Assembly: GCF_030811835.1 (NCBI RefSeq)
Contig: NZ_JAUSRO010000005.1
Location: 1-64,000 of the forward strand
Direction: 5' to 3'
DNA: 64,000 nt
From: Variovorax ginsengisoli
GTDB lineage: Bacteria; Pseudomonadota; Gammaproteobacteria; Burkholderiales; Burkholderiaceae_C
Part shown: positions 54,112-62,282 of the stretch, piece by piece
Position numbering within the stretch: position 1 is the stretch's first letter
Layout: the number at the start of each line of letters is the position of its first letter
Program-made: the position numbers and the translations under genes
Notes under the pieces: model-generated
Database searches by the model: none
What the model was told of the DNA's origin: nothing
What the model saw: the letters and a program-made list of their open reading frames with translations, nothing else

Positions 54112-55992
54112 ATGGCCCACGCTTTCTTCCTGTGGACCTCCATCGTGCCTGCGCTTCCTTCCCATGGCATCCGCGCCGCCTGGCCGGCGCTGCTGCTGCT
54201 GGCCAGCCTGCTCGCCGGCCCCGCGCACGCCGCCGACGACTTCCTCGCGCCCGAGGCGGCCTTTGCACTGAGCGTGGAACCATCGACCCGCGCCGCTTCG
54301 TCGCTGAACCTGCACTGGAAAATCGCCCCAGGGTACTACCTGTACCGCGACCGCATCGGCGTGACGGCCACGCCCGCGGACCGCGCGACCACCGTCGACA
54401 AGCCCGCCGGCGAACGCAAGGAAGACCCGAACTTCGGCGTGATGGCGGTCTACCACGATGCCGTCACCGTCGGGGTGAGTGCCCCCGGCGCACAGGCGTT
54501 GACGGTGACCTGGCAGGGTTGTGCGGAGGCGGGGCTGTGCTATCCGCCGCTGACCCGGACCATCGCCGTGGCGGGCAGCGCGCCCACCCCCGAGGCGCCG
54601 ACCTCGATCGCCGAGGCCGCCAGCGCCAGCGACAGCCGCATCACCCAACTGCTCGGCGAACGCACGCTGGTGTGGACCGTGCCCCTGTTCTTCCTGCTCG
54701 GGATCGCCCTCGCCTTCACCCCCTGCGTCCTGCCGATGCTGCCGATCGTCTCGGGCATCGTGGTCGGCCAGCAGGCGCCGCCACGGCTCGCCTTCGCGCT
54801 GTCGCTCGCCTTCGTGCTGCCGATGGCGCTGACCTATGCACTGCTGGGCGCGGGTGCGGCGCTGGCGGGCGCCAACCTGCAGGCCCTGCTGCAGAACCGC
54901 TGGACCCTCGCCGCCTTTGCCGCCGTCTTCGTGGTGCTCGCCGCGGCGATGTTCGACTTCTTCACGCTGCAGCTGCCCGCCTTCGTGCGCCATCGCCTCG
55001 ATGGCGCCAGCCAGCGCCGGCGCGGCGGCACCGTGCCAGGCGCCGCCGCGCTGGGCGTGCTCTCGGCGCTGCTGGTGGGGCCTTGCATGACGGCGCCGCT
55101 GGCGGGCACCCTGCTCTACATCGCCCAGACCGGCCACGTGGCCTCGGGCGCGCTGTTGCTGTTCGCGCTGGGGCTGGGCATGGGCCTGCCGCTGATCCTC
55201 ATCGTGACGGTGGGCGCGCGTTATCTGCCCAAGCCGGGCCCCTGGATGGGCCGGCTCAAGGGCGCCATGGGTTTTGTGCTGCTGGGCACGGCGATCTGGA
55301 TGGTCCAGCGGGTGATGCCCGCGCCGTGGGCGCTGGGCCTGTGGGGCGCGTGGCTGGCTGGTTTCGCGGTGACGCTGGCCCATCTTGCGACAGCAGCGGG
55401 GGTGGGCGGGCGGTTGCTGGCGCGCAGCGCGGCGGGCGTCTGCGGTATCTGGGCCTGCGCCCTGCTGCTGGGCGCGGCGGCGGGCGGCGAAGACCCGTTG
55501 CGGCCGCTCGCCTTCGAAGACCCGTTGCGGCCGCTCGCCTTCGTCCTGCGCGCGAACGCAGCGCCAGGCTTGGCCGCCGGTGAATCGGCCTCGGCATCGA
55601 CGACCCTTCCGTTCGAGACCATCGTCAGCCCTCAGGCACTGCAGACGCGGCTCGCGGCTGCGCGCAGCGCGGGCCAGCCGGTGCTGGTGGACTTCTCCGC
55701 GGACTGGTGCATCTCCTGCAAGACCATTGAGCGAGAGGTGTTCACGGATCCGCAGGTGCGACAGGCCCTGGCGGGCGTGGTGCTGTTGCGGGCCGACGTG
55801 ACGCACGGCGACGCCGGGCAGCAGGCACTGATGCGCGACCACCAAGTGCTCGGCCCGCCCACCGTGATGCTGTTCGACGCCCGCGGCCAGGAGCGGCGCG
55901 ACGCCCGGCTGGTCGGCGAGTTCGGCGTCGCGGACCTGCTGCAGCGCCAGCCTGGCGCGGCCTCGCCGATGGCCCTCGGGGACCGCTCGTGA
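54112..55992 (+). CDS. dsbD: Thiol:disulfide interchange protein DsbD
   Basis: 626 residues. The signal (GIRAAWPALLLLASLLAGPA) is followed by an N-terminal domain with Cys137 and Cys143 (GCAEAGLCYPP). The membrane domain holds Cys205 (FTPCVLPM) and Cys325 (GPCMTAPL). The C-terminal thioredoxin domain has WCISC (533-536). All six catalytic cysteines are thus present. DsbD carries electrons from cytoplasmic thioredoxin to periplasmic DsbC/DsbG and TlpA-type proteins. A 27-bp tandem duplication lies between the membrane and C-terminal domains. It overlaps the next gene by 4 bases. Confidence 0.95.
   Translation: MAHAFFLWTSIVPALPSHGIRAAWPALLLLASLLAGPAHAADDFLAPEAAFALSVEPSTRAASSLNLHWKIAPGYYLYRDRIGVTATPADRATTVDKPAGERKEDPNFGVMAVYHDAVTVGVSAPGAQALTVTWQGCAEAGLCYPPLTRTIAVAGSAPTPEAPTSIAEAASASDSRITQLLGERTLVWTVPLFFLLGIALAFTPCVLPMLPIVSGIVVGQQAPPRLAFALSLAFVLPMALTYALLGAGAALAGANLQALLQNRWTLAAFAAVFVVLAAAMFDFFTLQLPAFVRHRLDGASQRRRGGTVPGAAALGVLSALLVGPCMTAPLAGTLLYIAQTGHVASGALLLFALGLGMGLPLILIVTVGARYLPKPGPWMGRLKGAMGFVLLGTAIWMVQRVMPAPWALGLWGAWLAGFAVTLAHLATAAGVGGRLLARSAAGVCGIWACALLLGAAAGGEDPLRPLAFEDPLRPLAFVLRANAAPGLAAGESASASTTLPFETIVSPQALQTRLAAARSAGQPVLVDFSADWCISCKTIEREVFTDPQVRQALAGVVLLRADVTHGDAGQQALMRDHQVLGPPTVMLFDARGQERRDARLVGEFGVADLLQRQPGAASPMALGDRS
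55489..55542 (+). repeat. Exact 27-bp tandem duplication inside dsbD
   Basis: Two identical 27-bp units (55489-55515 and 55516-55542) encode EDPLRPLAF twice in frame, in the linker after the last membrane helix. The reading frame is kept. It may be a recent slippage event or a length-variable linker. Confidence 0.9.
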
Positions 55993-56816
55993 GCGCCTCG
56001 CTGGAGATCGGGCCGCTGGCCCTGCCCTACACCCTGTTGCTCGTCATGGTCGCCGTGGCCCTGGGCAGCGTCGTCGCCCAGCGTATCGGCCGCAGGGCGG
56101 GCGTCGATGTGGAGCCCCATGCCTTCCGGGTGCTGCTGGTCGCCGTGGTGGTCGCGCGCTTCGCCTTCGTCTGGCAGTACCGGGCCGCCTATCTCGATGC
56201 ACCGCTGGGCATGCTGGACATCCGCGACGGCGGCTGGAACGCGCCGGCGGGCCTGTTAGCGGCCTGGGTCGCCGGACTCCTCTGGGTCTGGCGCCGCCGT
56301 GCGCTGCGCGCCCCGCTGCTCGCGGCGCTGGCCAGCGCCAGCGCGGTGTTCGTCCTCGGGACGATCGCCTTGGCCCTGCTGCCGCAGAACGAAGCCCCGC
56401 TGCCCGGCATCACCCTGGCCCGTCTGGAAGGCGGCACCACTTCGCTCCAGTCCTTCGAAGGCAAGCCGACCGTGGTCAACCTGTGGGCGACGTGGTGCCC
56501 GCCCTGCCAGCGCGAGATGCCGGTGCTGCAGCGTGCCCAGGCCGAGCACCCCGACGTGCATTTCGTCTTCCTGAACCAAGGCGAGTCTGCGGAGGTGATC
56601 CAGCGCTTCCTGGTTGGCCACCGGTTCGACCTGCGCAACGTGCTGCTCGATGCCAGAGGGCAGGCCGGCGCGCACTTCGGCCAGCGCGCGCTGCCGACCA
56701 CCCTCTTCTTCGACGCCACCGGCCGCCTGGTGGACCAGCGCATCGGCGAGCTGTCGCAGGCCACCCTGGCGCAGCGGCTCGACGCCTTGCGGCCATCCCC
56801 CACCACCCCACCGTGA
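55989..56816 (+). CDS. TlpA-family disulfide reductase with N-terminal membrane domain
   Basis: 275 residues. About four N-terminal hydrophobic segments (1-130) precede a TlpA/ResA thioredoxin domain with WCPPC (Cys170, Cys173) in VNLWATWCPPCQREMPVLQR. Such fusion proteins reduce periplasmic disulfides, for instance in cytochrome c maturation. It starts with GTG overlapping the dsbD stop (GTGA), so it is made together with DsbD. Confidence 0.9.
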   Translation: MSASLEIGPLALPYTLLLVMVAVALGSVVAQRIGRRAGVDVEPHAFRVLLVAVVVARFAFVWQYRAAYLDAPLGMLDIRDGGWNAPAGLLAAWVAGLLWVWRRRALRAPLLAALASASAVFVLGTIALALLPQNEAPLPGITLARLEGGTTSLQSFEGKPTVVNLWATWCPPCQREMPVLQRAQAEHPDVHFVFLNQGESAEVIQRFLVGHRFDLRNVLLDARGQAGAHFGQRALPTTLFFDATGRLVDQRIGELSQATLAQRLDALRPSPTTPP

Positions 56817-56825
56817 GACCAGCAC

Positions 56826-57515
56826 ATGCGACCGTCCCTTTATTGCCCCTCCCTCTTGACCCTGCCCTGGGCCCGCGCGGCCCGTTCGTGGGCGCTCGCA
56901 GCCACCGTCGTGGCAGCGGGCATGCTGGTCCTGCCGTGCGCCCAGGCGCAGGATCGCACCTCGCCATTCCGCGCAGCGGACACGCCCGCCGACCGCGCGA
57001 TGACCGAGACCGTGTGGGGCCTGCTGCAGAACAGCCGCTGGCTCGCCAATGGCGCCGACAAGGCGCCGCGCACGGTCTATGTGTTCACCGACCCAAACTG
57101 CCCGTACTGCAACAAGTTTTGGTCCGACGCCCGCCCGTGGGTGGACGCCGGCAAGGTGCAGTTGCGCCACGTCATCGTCGGCATCCTCACGCCGACCAGT
57201 CCGGGCAAGGCCGCGGCCTTGCTCACCAGCAAGAACCCCGCGGCGACGCTGGCGGACTACGAGCGCGGGCAGGTGGCCGCGACCGCCAAGGCGCTGGCAT
57301 CGGGCCGGCCCCACCCGCTCGGCGATGAAGGCATCCAGCCGCTGGCGACCATTCCGCCCGCCATCCAGGCGCAGCTCGACGCCAACGAACAGATCATGGC
57401 CGCCCTCGCCCTGCGTGCCACGCCGGCGGTGGTCTGGCGCGACGCACGGGGCGGGCTGCAGATGCGCACCGGTGTGCCGGAGCAAACCCTGGCGGCAATC
57501 ATGGGGCCGCGCTGA
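56826..57515 (+). CDS. dsbG: Thiol:disulfide interchange protein DsbG
   Basis: 229 residues. The signal region ends in LPCAQAQ; the thioredoxin domain has VFTDPNCPYCNKFW (CPYC, 92-95) and the cis-Pro loop ATPAVVWRD. DsbG-type proteins reduce sulfenylated or mispaired cysteines in the periplasm, recharged by DsbD. It is shorter than E. coli DsbG (248) with a reduced N-terminal dimerisation part. It lies 9 bases after the TlpA gene. Confidence 0.88.
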   Translation: MRPSLYCPSLLTLPWARAARSWALAATVVAAGMLVLPCAQAQDRTSPFRAADTPADRAMTETVWGLLQNSRWLANGADKAPRTVYVFTDPNCPYCNKFWSDARPWVDAGKVQLRHVIVGILTPTSPGKAAALLTSKNPAATLADYERGQVAATAKALASGRPHPLGDEGIQPLATIPPAIQAQLDANEQIMAALALRATPAVVWRDARGGLQMRTGVPEQTLAAIMGPR

Positions 57516-57549
57516 TGCCCGCACCCACAGAAAACACGTGAGAGACCGC

Positions 57550-57870
57550 ATGACCTCCCCCGATGATTCCGAGCCGCGCATCCTGCTGCATGCGCCCACG
57601 GCCGGCGCGCTGATCCGCGCGCGCGGCAACGTCGCCAACATCGCCAAGAACGCACCTCACCGGACCGTGCGCATCGTCGTCAATTCAGAGGCCGTCGCTG
57701 CGACGCTGGATGCGCCTGACGCAGCCGCGGACGCGCTCACATGGGTATGCCCCAACACCTTGACCAAGATCGGCCGCACAGCGCCTGACCCGCTGACGGT
57801 GCTGCCCGAAGGCGCCGTGCTCGCGATCGCACGCCTGCAGAGGGAAGGCTGGTGCTATGTGCGCGCGTGA
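57550..57870 (+). CDS. DsrE-family-like small protein
   Basis: 106 residues. RILLHAPTAGALIRARGNVA, NIAKNAPHRTVRIVVNSEAV and VCPNTLTKIGR show the DsrE/F-like fold, with one central Cys (WVCPNT) and another near the end (GWCYVRA). DsrE/F proteins bind or pass sulfur atoms in the cytoplasm; no signal peptide is present here. It overlaps the tsdB-like gene by 14 bases. Family level is fair; role inferred from place between dsb and tsd genes. Confidence 0.72.
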   Translation: MTSPDDSEPRILLHAPTAGALIRARGNVANIAKNAPHRTVRIVVNSEAVAATLDAPDAAADALTWVCPNTLTKIGRTAPDPLTVLPEGAVLAIARLQREGWCYVRA

Positions 57871-58549
57871 ATGGTGTGCAGCCCTGCTGCTCGCGTGGGT
57901 TGCCAGCGCGGCGCCGGCCCTGGCGCAACAGCCCAGTGTGGCCCAGGGGCAGCAGATCGCCGCCCAGGGCACGCCGCAGGGCGTGGCGGCCTGCATCGGC
58001 TGCCACGGCGCCCTGGGGGAAGGCAACGCGGCCTTCCCGCGCCTGGCCGGCACCGGCCAGGCCTACCTGCAGGCGCAGCTCGATGCGTTCGCCGACGGCA
58101 GCCGCAAGAACCCCATCATGCAGCCCTTCGCGCAGAAGCTCTCGGCCCCCGAGCGCACCGCGCTGGCGATGTACTACAGCCAGCTGAAAGCGCCCTTCGT
58201 GGCGGCCGACACGGCGTCGCCTGCGCCCGACGATGCAGGCGCCTGGCTCGCCACCCGGGGGCGCTGGGCCGACCAGCTCCCGGCATGCGCGCAATGCCAT
58301 GCCCCGGGCGGCAGCGGCGTCGGCACCCAGTTCCCGCCGCTCGCGGGCCTGCCGGTGGCGTACCTCACCGAACAGCTGCAGGCCTGGAAGGCCGGCACGC
58401 GGCCACCGGGCCCGCTGAGCCTGATGCCGGCGGTGGCACGCAAGCTGTCGGACAAGGACATCGACGCGGTTGCCGCTTATTACGCCGATTCCGCCGCCCG
58501 GACGGCGGTACCTGCAGCCGACACCCAGCGCAAGGGACAACAGCCATGA
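57857..58549 (+). CDS. tsdB: Di-haem cytochrome c (TsdB/cytochrome c4-like)
   Basis: 230 residues. A signal peptide (WCAALLLAWVASAAPALAQQ) precedes two class I haem domains with CIGCH (46-50) and CAQCH (144-148). Size and arrangement match cytochrome c4 and TsdB, the electron acceptor of thiosulfate dehydrogenase. It overlaps tsdA by 4 bases, the known tsdB-tsdA order. A generic c4 role is the alternative. Confidence 0.85.
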   Translation: MCAREWCAALLLAWVASAAPALAQQPSVAQGQQIAAQGTPQGVAACIGCHGALGEGNAAFPRLAGTGQAYLQAQLDAFADGSRKNPIMQPFAQKLSAPERTALAMYYSQLKAPFVAADTASPAPDDAGAWLATRGRWADQLPACAQCHAPGGSGVGTQFPPLAGLPVAYLTEQLQAWKAGTRPPGPLSLMPAVARKLSDKDIDAVAAYYADSAARTAVPAADTQRKGQQP

Positions 58550-59577
58550 GCGTTGACACCAAGGACAACGGCGCACCGACGCCGCGCTTCAACGGCTTGG
58601 CCGTCTTCGCCGGCCTCTCCGTCGTGGCCGCGATCGGCGTGGCCATCGGCGCGAACGTGATGTTTGAACGCTCGCTCGAGACGCCCGTCGCGCCGCAGAC
58701 TGCGCAGGTTGCCGTGGCACCGGCGGCCGAGTCCGCATCCGCGGTGCAGGTCGCACGCGCGCCCGCCAGCGCAGCGATCATCCCTACCGCTTTTTCTCCG
58801 CCGCCTGAAAGCGCCATGCCCGGCGGCGACTACGGCAAGGTGATCCGGCTTGGCGAACAGGTCTTCATGCAGACCGGGAAGTACGCCGGCCGCTATGTCG
58901 GCAACGACCTCAACTGCGCGAGCTGCCACCTCGACGCGGGCCGCAAGCCCGACTCAGCTCCGATGTGGGCGTCGTTCATCCACTACCCCGCTTTCCGCAG
59001 CAAGACCGGCAAGGTCGACACGCTGGCCTCGCGCATTCAGGGCTGCTTCCAGTTCAGCATGAACGGCAAGGCGCCACCGCAGGACGACGACATCATGACG
59101 GCGCTGCAGACTTACGCCTTCTGGCTGGCCAAGGGCGCGCCAGTGGGCACGCCGCTGCCGGGCAGCGGCTACCCCAAGCTCAAGAAGCCCGCGCAAGCGC
59201 CCGACTTCGTGCGCGGCGAAAAGGTCTATGCGCAGAACTGCGCGCTGTGCCATGGCGCGGACGGCCTGGGCCAGCGTGCGGGCGATCACCAGGTGTTCCC
59301 GCCGCTGTGGGGCCCGCGCTCCTTCAACTGGGGCGCCGGCATGCACCAGATCGGCAATGCGGCCGGCTTCATCCAGGCCAACATGCCGCTGGGCAAGGGC
59401 GGCACGCTGAGCGAGCAGGACGCCTGGGACGTCGCCCTGTTCATGAACAGCCACGAGCGCCCGCAGGACCCGCGCTTCCTGGGCACGGTGGAGGCGACGC
59501 GCAAGAAGTACCACGACGACCCGAGCGATTCGATGTACGGCAGCACGGTCGCCGGGCATGTGCTGGGCGCGCCATGA
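58546..59577 (+). CDS. tsdA: Thiosulfate dehydrogenase-like di-haem cytochrome c
   Basis: 343 residues. An N-terminal membrane anchor or signal (about 15-38) and an Ala/Pro linker precede haem sites CASCH (124-128) and CALCH (232-236). RIQGCFQFSMNG (Cys167) corresponds to the Cys ligand of haem 1 that is diagnostic of TsdA. Met280 in QANMPLGKGG is a likely ligand of haem 2. TsdA joins two thiosulfates to tetrathionate, or works in reverse. Last gene of the dsbD-tsdA group. Confidence 0.85.
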   Translation: MSVDTKDNGAPTPRFNGLAVFAGLSVVAAIGVAIGANVMFERSLETPVAPQTAQVAVAPAAESASAVQVARAPASAAIIPTAFSPPPESAMPGGDYGKVIRLGEQVFMQTGKYAGRYVGNDLNCASCHLDAGRKPDSAPMWASFIHYPAFRSKTGKVDTLASRIQGCFQFSMNGKAPPQDDDIMTALQTYAFWLAKGAPVGTPLPGSGYPKLKKPAQAPDFVRGEKVYAQNCALCHGADGLGQRAGDHQVFPPLWGPRSFNWGAGMHQIGNAAGFIQANMPLGKGGTLSEQDAWDVALFMNSHERPQDPRFLGTVEATRKKYHDDPSDSMYGSTVAGHVLGAP

Positions 59578-59603
59578 GGCGCCTGGGCCACGGCCCCCGT
59601 GGT

Positions 59604-60524
59604 CTACAGCGCGTTCAACGGAATCTTCAGGTACCGCGTGCCGTTCGCCTCGGGCGGCGGCAGCGCGCCGGCGCGAATGTTGACCTGGATCGCCGGCAGG
59701 ATGAGCACCGGCATGGCGAGCGTGACGTCGCGCTTTTCACGCATGGCCACGAAGGCGGCCTCGTCGATGCCGTCGTGCAGGTGGATGTTCTCCTCGCGCT
59801 GCGCTGCGACCGTGGTCTCCCATTGCGGTTCGCGGCCCTCGGGCGGGTAGTCGTGGCACATGAACAGGCGCGTGGCACAAGGCAAGGCCAGCAGCTTGCG
59901 CACCGAGGCATAGAGCGTGTGGGCGTTGCCGCCGGGAAAGTCGCAACGCGCACTGCCCACGTCGGGCATGAAGAGCGTGTCGCCGACGAAGGCCAGCTGC
60001 GCAACACCGGCCTCGTCTTCCAGCACGTAGGCCATGTCGGCCGGCGTGTGACCCGGCACGTGCAGCGCCTTCATGCGCAGCGCGCCGACGTGGAACACCT
60101 CGTCAGGCGCGAAGAGATGGCCGAACTGGGAGCCGTCGAGACGGAACTCCGGCTCCAGATGGAAGACCTTGCCGAACACGCCCTGCACGGTGCGGATGGC
60201 CGAGCCGATGGCAATGGTGCCGCCCAGGTGCTCGCGCAGATAGAGCGCCGCCGACAGATGGTCCGCGTGGGCGTGGGTCTCCAGCAGCCACTGCACCTGC
60301 AGCCCCTTGGCACGCACGAATTCGATCACGCGGTCGGCCGCGGCGGTCGACGTCCGGCCCGCCTTGGGGTCGTAGTCGAGCACCGAGTCGATCACCGCAC
60401 AGGGACTGCCTTCGCGCTCGAAGAGCACATAGGTGATGGTGGAGGTGCCCGGATCGAAGAAGGCCTGAACCTGCGCTGGAGCCGGGGTCGGAGACGGGAG
60501 GGTGGAAGCACGAGGGTTGTTCAT
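59604..60524 (-). CDS. MBL-fold hydrolase, persulfide dioxygenase (ETHE1/Blh)-like
   Basis: 306 residues. THAHADHLSAALYLREHLGG, HVPGHTPADMAYVL, FVGDTLFMPDVGSARCDFPG and MCHDYPPEGR are the ETHE1/Blh signature blocks, with the 2-His-1-Asp iron site. These enzymes oxidise glutathione persulfide to sulfite. Divergent from a BigR-like repressor gene with a long palindrome in the gap. The gene stops 26 bases from tsdA, convergent. Confidence 0.9.
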   Translation of the reverse strand: MNNPRASTLPSPTPAPAQVQAFFDPGTSTITYVLFEREGSPCAVIDSVLDYDPKAGRTSTAAADRVIEFVRAKGLQVQWLLETHAHADHLSAALYLREHLGGTIAIGSAIRTVQGVFGKVFHLEPEFRLDGSQFGHLFAPDEVFHVGALRMKALHVPGHTPADMAYVLEDEAGVAQLAFVGDTLFMPDVGSARCDFPGGNAHTLYASVRKLLALPCATRLFMCHDYPPEGREPQWETTVAAQREENIHLHDGIDEAAFVAMREKRDVTLAMPVLILPAIQVNIRAGALPPPEANGTRYLKIPLNAL

Positions 60525-60572
60525 GGCCGGAGGAACCGCCGCGAGGCGATCGAAAACAATCTATTGAATGAC

Positions 60573-60607
60573 AGTATATTGAAATACATTTTGTTTTTCA
60601 ATATACT
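60573..60607. promoter_or_regulatory. BigR-like operator in the divergent gap
   Basis: AGTATATTGAAA (60573-60584) and TTTCAATATACT (60596-60607) are perfect 12-bp inverted arms around an 11-base A/T-rich spacer. An extra half, CTATTGAATGACAGTAT, is just upstream. It covers the AT-rich promoter core (TATATT) 6 bases before the repressor start. It fits the AT-rich dyads bound by BigR/SqrR-type ArsR proteins. Confidence 0.7.
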
Positions 60608-60613
60608 GAAAAC

Positions 60614-61027
60614 ATGTCCACTGCCCTCGACGCCATGAAGACGTCTCTCTTCACCCCCTCACCCGAAGCCATGCTGCAACTGCGCGCATCGGCCGGCCGC
60701 GCATGCGCCTTGCTCAAGGCCATGGCCAACGAAGACCGCCTGCTGCTGCTGTGCCAACTGGCCGAGGCCGAGCGCAACGTGGGCGAGCTGCAGGCCAACA
60801 CCGGCATCGTGCAGCCGACGCTGTCCCAGCAACTCGGCGTGCTGCGCGACGAGGGCCTGGTCGAGACACGGCGCGAGGGCAAGTTCATCTACTACCAGCT
60901 CGCCAGCGCGGAGGTGCTTGCGGTCATGCAGGCGCTGTATGCGAGTGTGTGCGGGAGCGTGCAGCCGCGGGCGCACGCTGGTGCTGCCTCAAAAACCGTC
61001 AAGACCTCGAAAGGGGCCACGAAATGA
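60614..61027 (+). CDS. bigR: ArsR-family persulfide-sensing repressor (BigR/SqrR-like)
   Basis: 137 residues. Winged-helix ArsR domain with NVGELQANTGIVQPTLSQQL. Cys47 (LLLLCQLAEA) and Cys114 (ASVCGS) occupy the positions of the two sensing cysteines in BigR and SqrR, which form a polysulfide bridge when sulfide rises. It heads an operon with two YeeE/YedE genes, a TIGR01244-like gene and a TSUP gene, overlapping the next gene by 4 bases. Confidence 0.9.
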   Translation: MSTALDAMKTSLFTPSPEAMLQLRASAGRACALLKAMANEDRLLLLCQLAEAERNVGELQANTGIVQPTLSQQLGVLRDEGLVETRREGKFIYYQLASAEVLAVMQALYASVCGSVQPRAHAGAASKTVKTSKGATK

Positions 61028-61461
61028 CCATCGACTGGACGCACTTCACACCCTGGTCGTCGCTCGCGGGCGGCGCACTGATCGGTTTGTCCGCCGCGCT
61101 CTTCATGGCGTTCAACGGGCGCATCGCAGGCATCAGCGGTGTGCTGGGGGGGCTGATCGGGCGCAGCGCTTCGGGCGACCGGCTGTGGCGCGCCGTGTTC
61201 ATCGTTGGCCTGCTGCTGGCCGTGCCGCTCTGGCGCATGGTGCATGCCCTGCCCGGCGCGACCATCGATGCGGGTGCGCCGGCGCTGGTCGCCGCGGGCC
61301 TGCTGGTCGGCATCGGCACCCGCTATGCGGCGGGATGCACCAGCGGCCATGGCGTGTGCGGGCTGTCGCGCGGCTCGCCACGTTCGATGGCCGCCACCGC
61401 GGCGTTCATGGGCGCGGGCTTCGTGACGGTCTTCGTCCTGCGCCATCTGGGGAGTGCATGA
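61024..61461 (+). CDS. YeeE/YedE-family membrane protein (first)
   Basis: 145 residues with four or so helices and the conserved Cys motif RYAAGCTSGHGVCGLSRG. These half-size proteins (PmpA/PmpB-type) move thiosulfate or other sulfur species through Cys relay. Overlaps bigR and the next gene by ATGA. Confidence 0.9.
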   Translation: MTIDWTHFTPWSSLAGGALIGLSAALFMAFNGRIAGISGVLGGLIGRSASGDRLWRAVFIVGLLLAVPLWRMVHALPGATIDAGAPALVAAGLLVGIGTRYAAGCTSGHGVCGLSRGSPRSMAATAAFMGAGFVTVFVLRHLGSA

Positions 61462-61907
61462 CCATGCGGAATTTCTTCGCCCTGCTCGCCGGCCTGGTCT
61501 TCGGCCTGGGCCTGATCCTCTCGGGCATGACCGACCCGGCCAAGGTGCTCGGCTTTCTTGACGTCGCCGGCGCGTGGGACCCGTCGCTGGCGCTGGTCAT
61601 GGGCGGCGCGATCGCCGTGGCGGCACCCCTTTTCGCCTGGCTACGGCGGCGGACGCACAGCCTGCTCGGCACGCCGCTGCAATGGCCCACGCGCACCGTC
61701 GTCGATCGCCGCCTCGTGCTGGGCAGCCTGGCCTTCGGTGCGGGCTGGGGCCTGGCGGGCTTCTGCCCCGGCCCGGCGCTGGTGAGTGCAGCCTCCGGAC
61801 ACCGCGAGGCCTGGCTGTTCGTGGCCGCCATGGTGGCCGGCATGGCCCTGTTCACCTGGATCGAACAACGTCCGAAGCGGAAGAACCACACCGGAGACCT
61901 GACATGA
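61458..61907 (+). CDS. YeeE/YedE-family membrane protein (second)
   Basis: 149 residues: LVFGLGLILSGMTDPAKVLG, GAGWGLAGFCPGPALVSAAS, and a basic tail. The second half-protein of the pair, with its Cys in GFCPGPAL. It likely forms a heterodimeric sulfur permease with the preceding protein. Overlaps both neighbours by 4 bases. Confidence 0.9.
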   Translation: MTMRNFFALLAGLVFGLGLILSGMTDPAKVLGFLDVAGAWDPSLALVMGGAIAVAAPLFAWLRRRTHSLLGTPLQWPTRTVVDRRLVLGSLAFGAGWGLAGFCPGPALVSAASGHREAWLFVAAMVAGMALFTWIEQRPKRKNHTGDLT

Positions 61908-62248
61908 CAACACCCATCACCGTGCAGAGTGCCGGCTTCGCCAGCGCGCCGCAGATCCACCCGGACGACCTGCCGGCCATTGCGGCGGCCGGCTACCGGG
62001 CCATCGTCTGCAACCGGCCGGACGGCGAAGGCGGTGTCGACCAACCCACCAGCGATGAACTCGCTGCCGCCGCACGGTCACTCGGCCTCGCCTTCGCCTA
62101 CCTCCCCGTTGTGCCGGGACAGATCTCCGACGCACAGGTCGACGCCTTCGCGGCGCTGCTGCGCACCCTGCCCGGCCCGGTGCTCGGCTATTGCCGCAGC
62201 GGCGCGCGTGCCACGACGCTCTGCCAGCGCAGCCAGGCGCGCATCTGA
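61904..62248 (+). CDS. TIGR01244-type sulfur transferase/phosphatase-like protein
   Basis: 114 residues. The dual-specificity-phosphatase-like loop GYCRSGARAT holds the active Cys; YRAIVCNRPDGEGGVDQPTS is the family block. It is the separate form of the domain fused to ETHE1 in Blh proteins. Overlaps the preceding gene by 4 bases. It may pass sulfane sulfur to the persulfide dioxygenase. Confidence 0.88.
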   Translation: MTTPITVQSAGFASAPQIHPDDLPAIAAAGYRAIVCNRPDGEGGVDQPTSDELAAAARSLGLAFAYLPVVPGQISDAQVDAFAALLRTLPGPVLGYCRSGARATTLCQRSQARI

Positions 62249-62282
62249 ACGGCGGCGCACCTCGCCCCACGACGGACACGCC

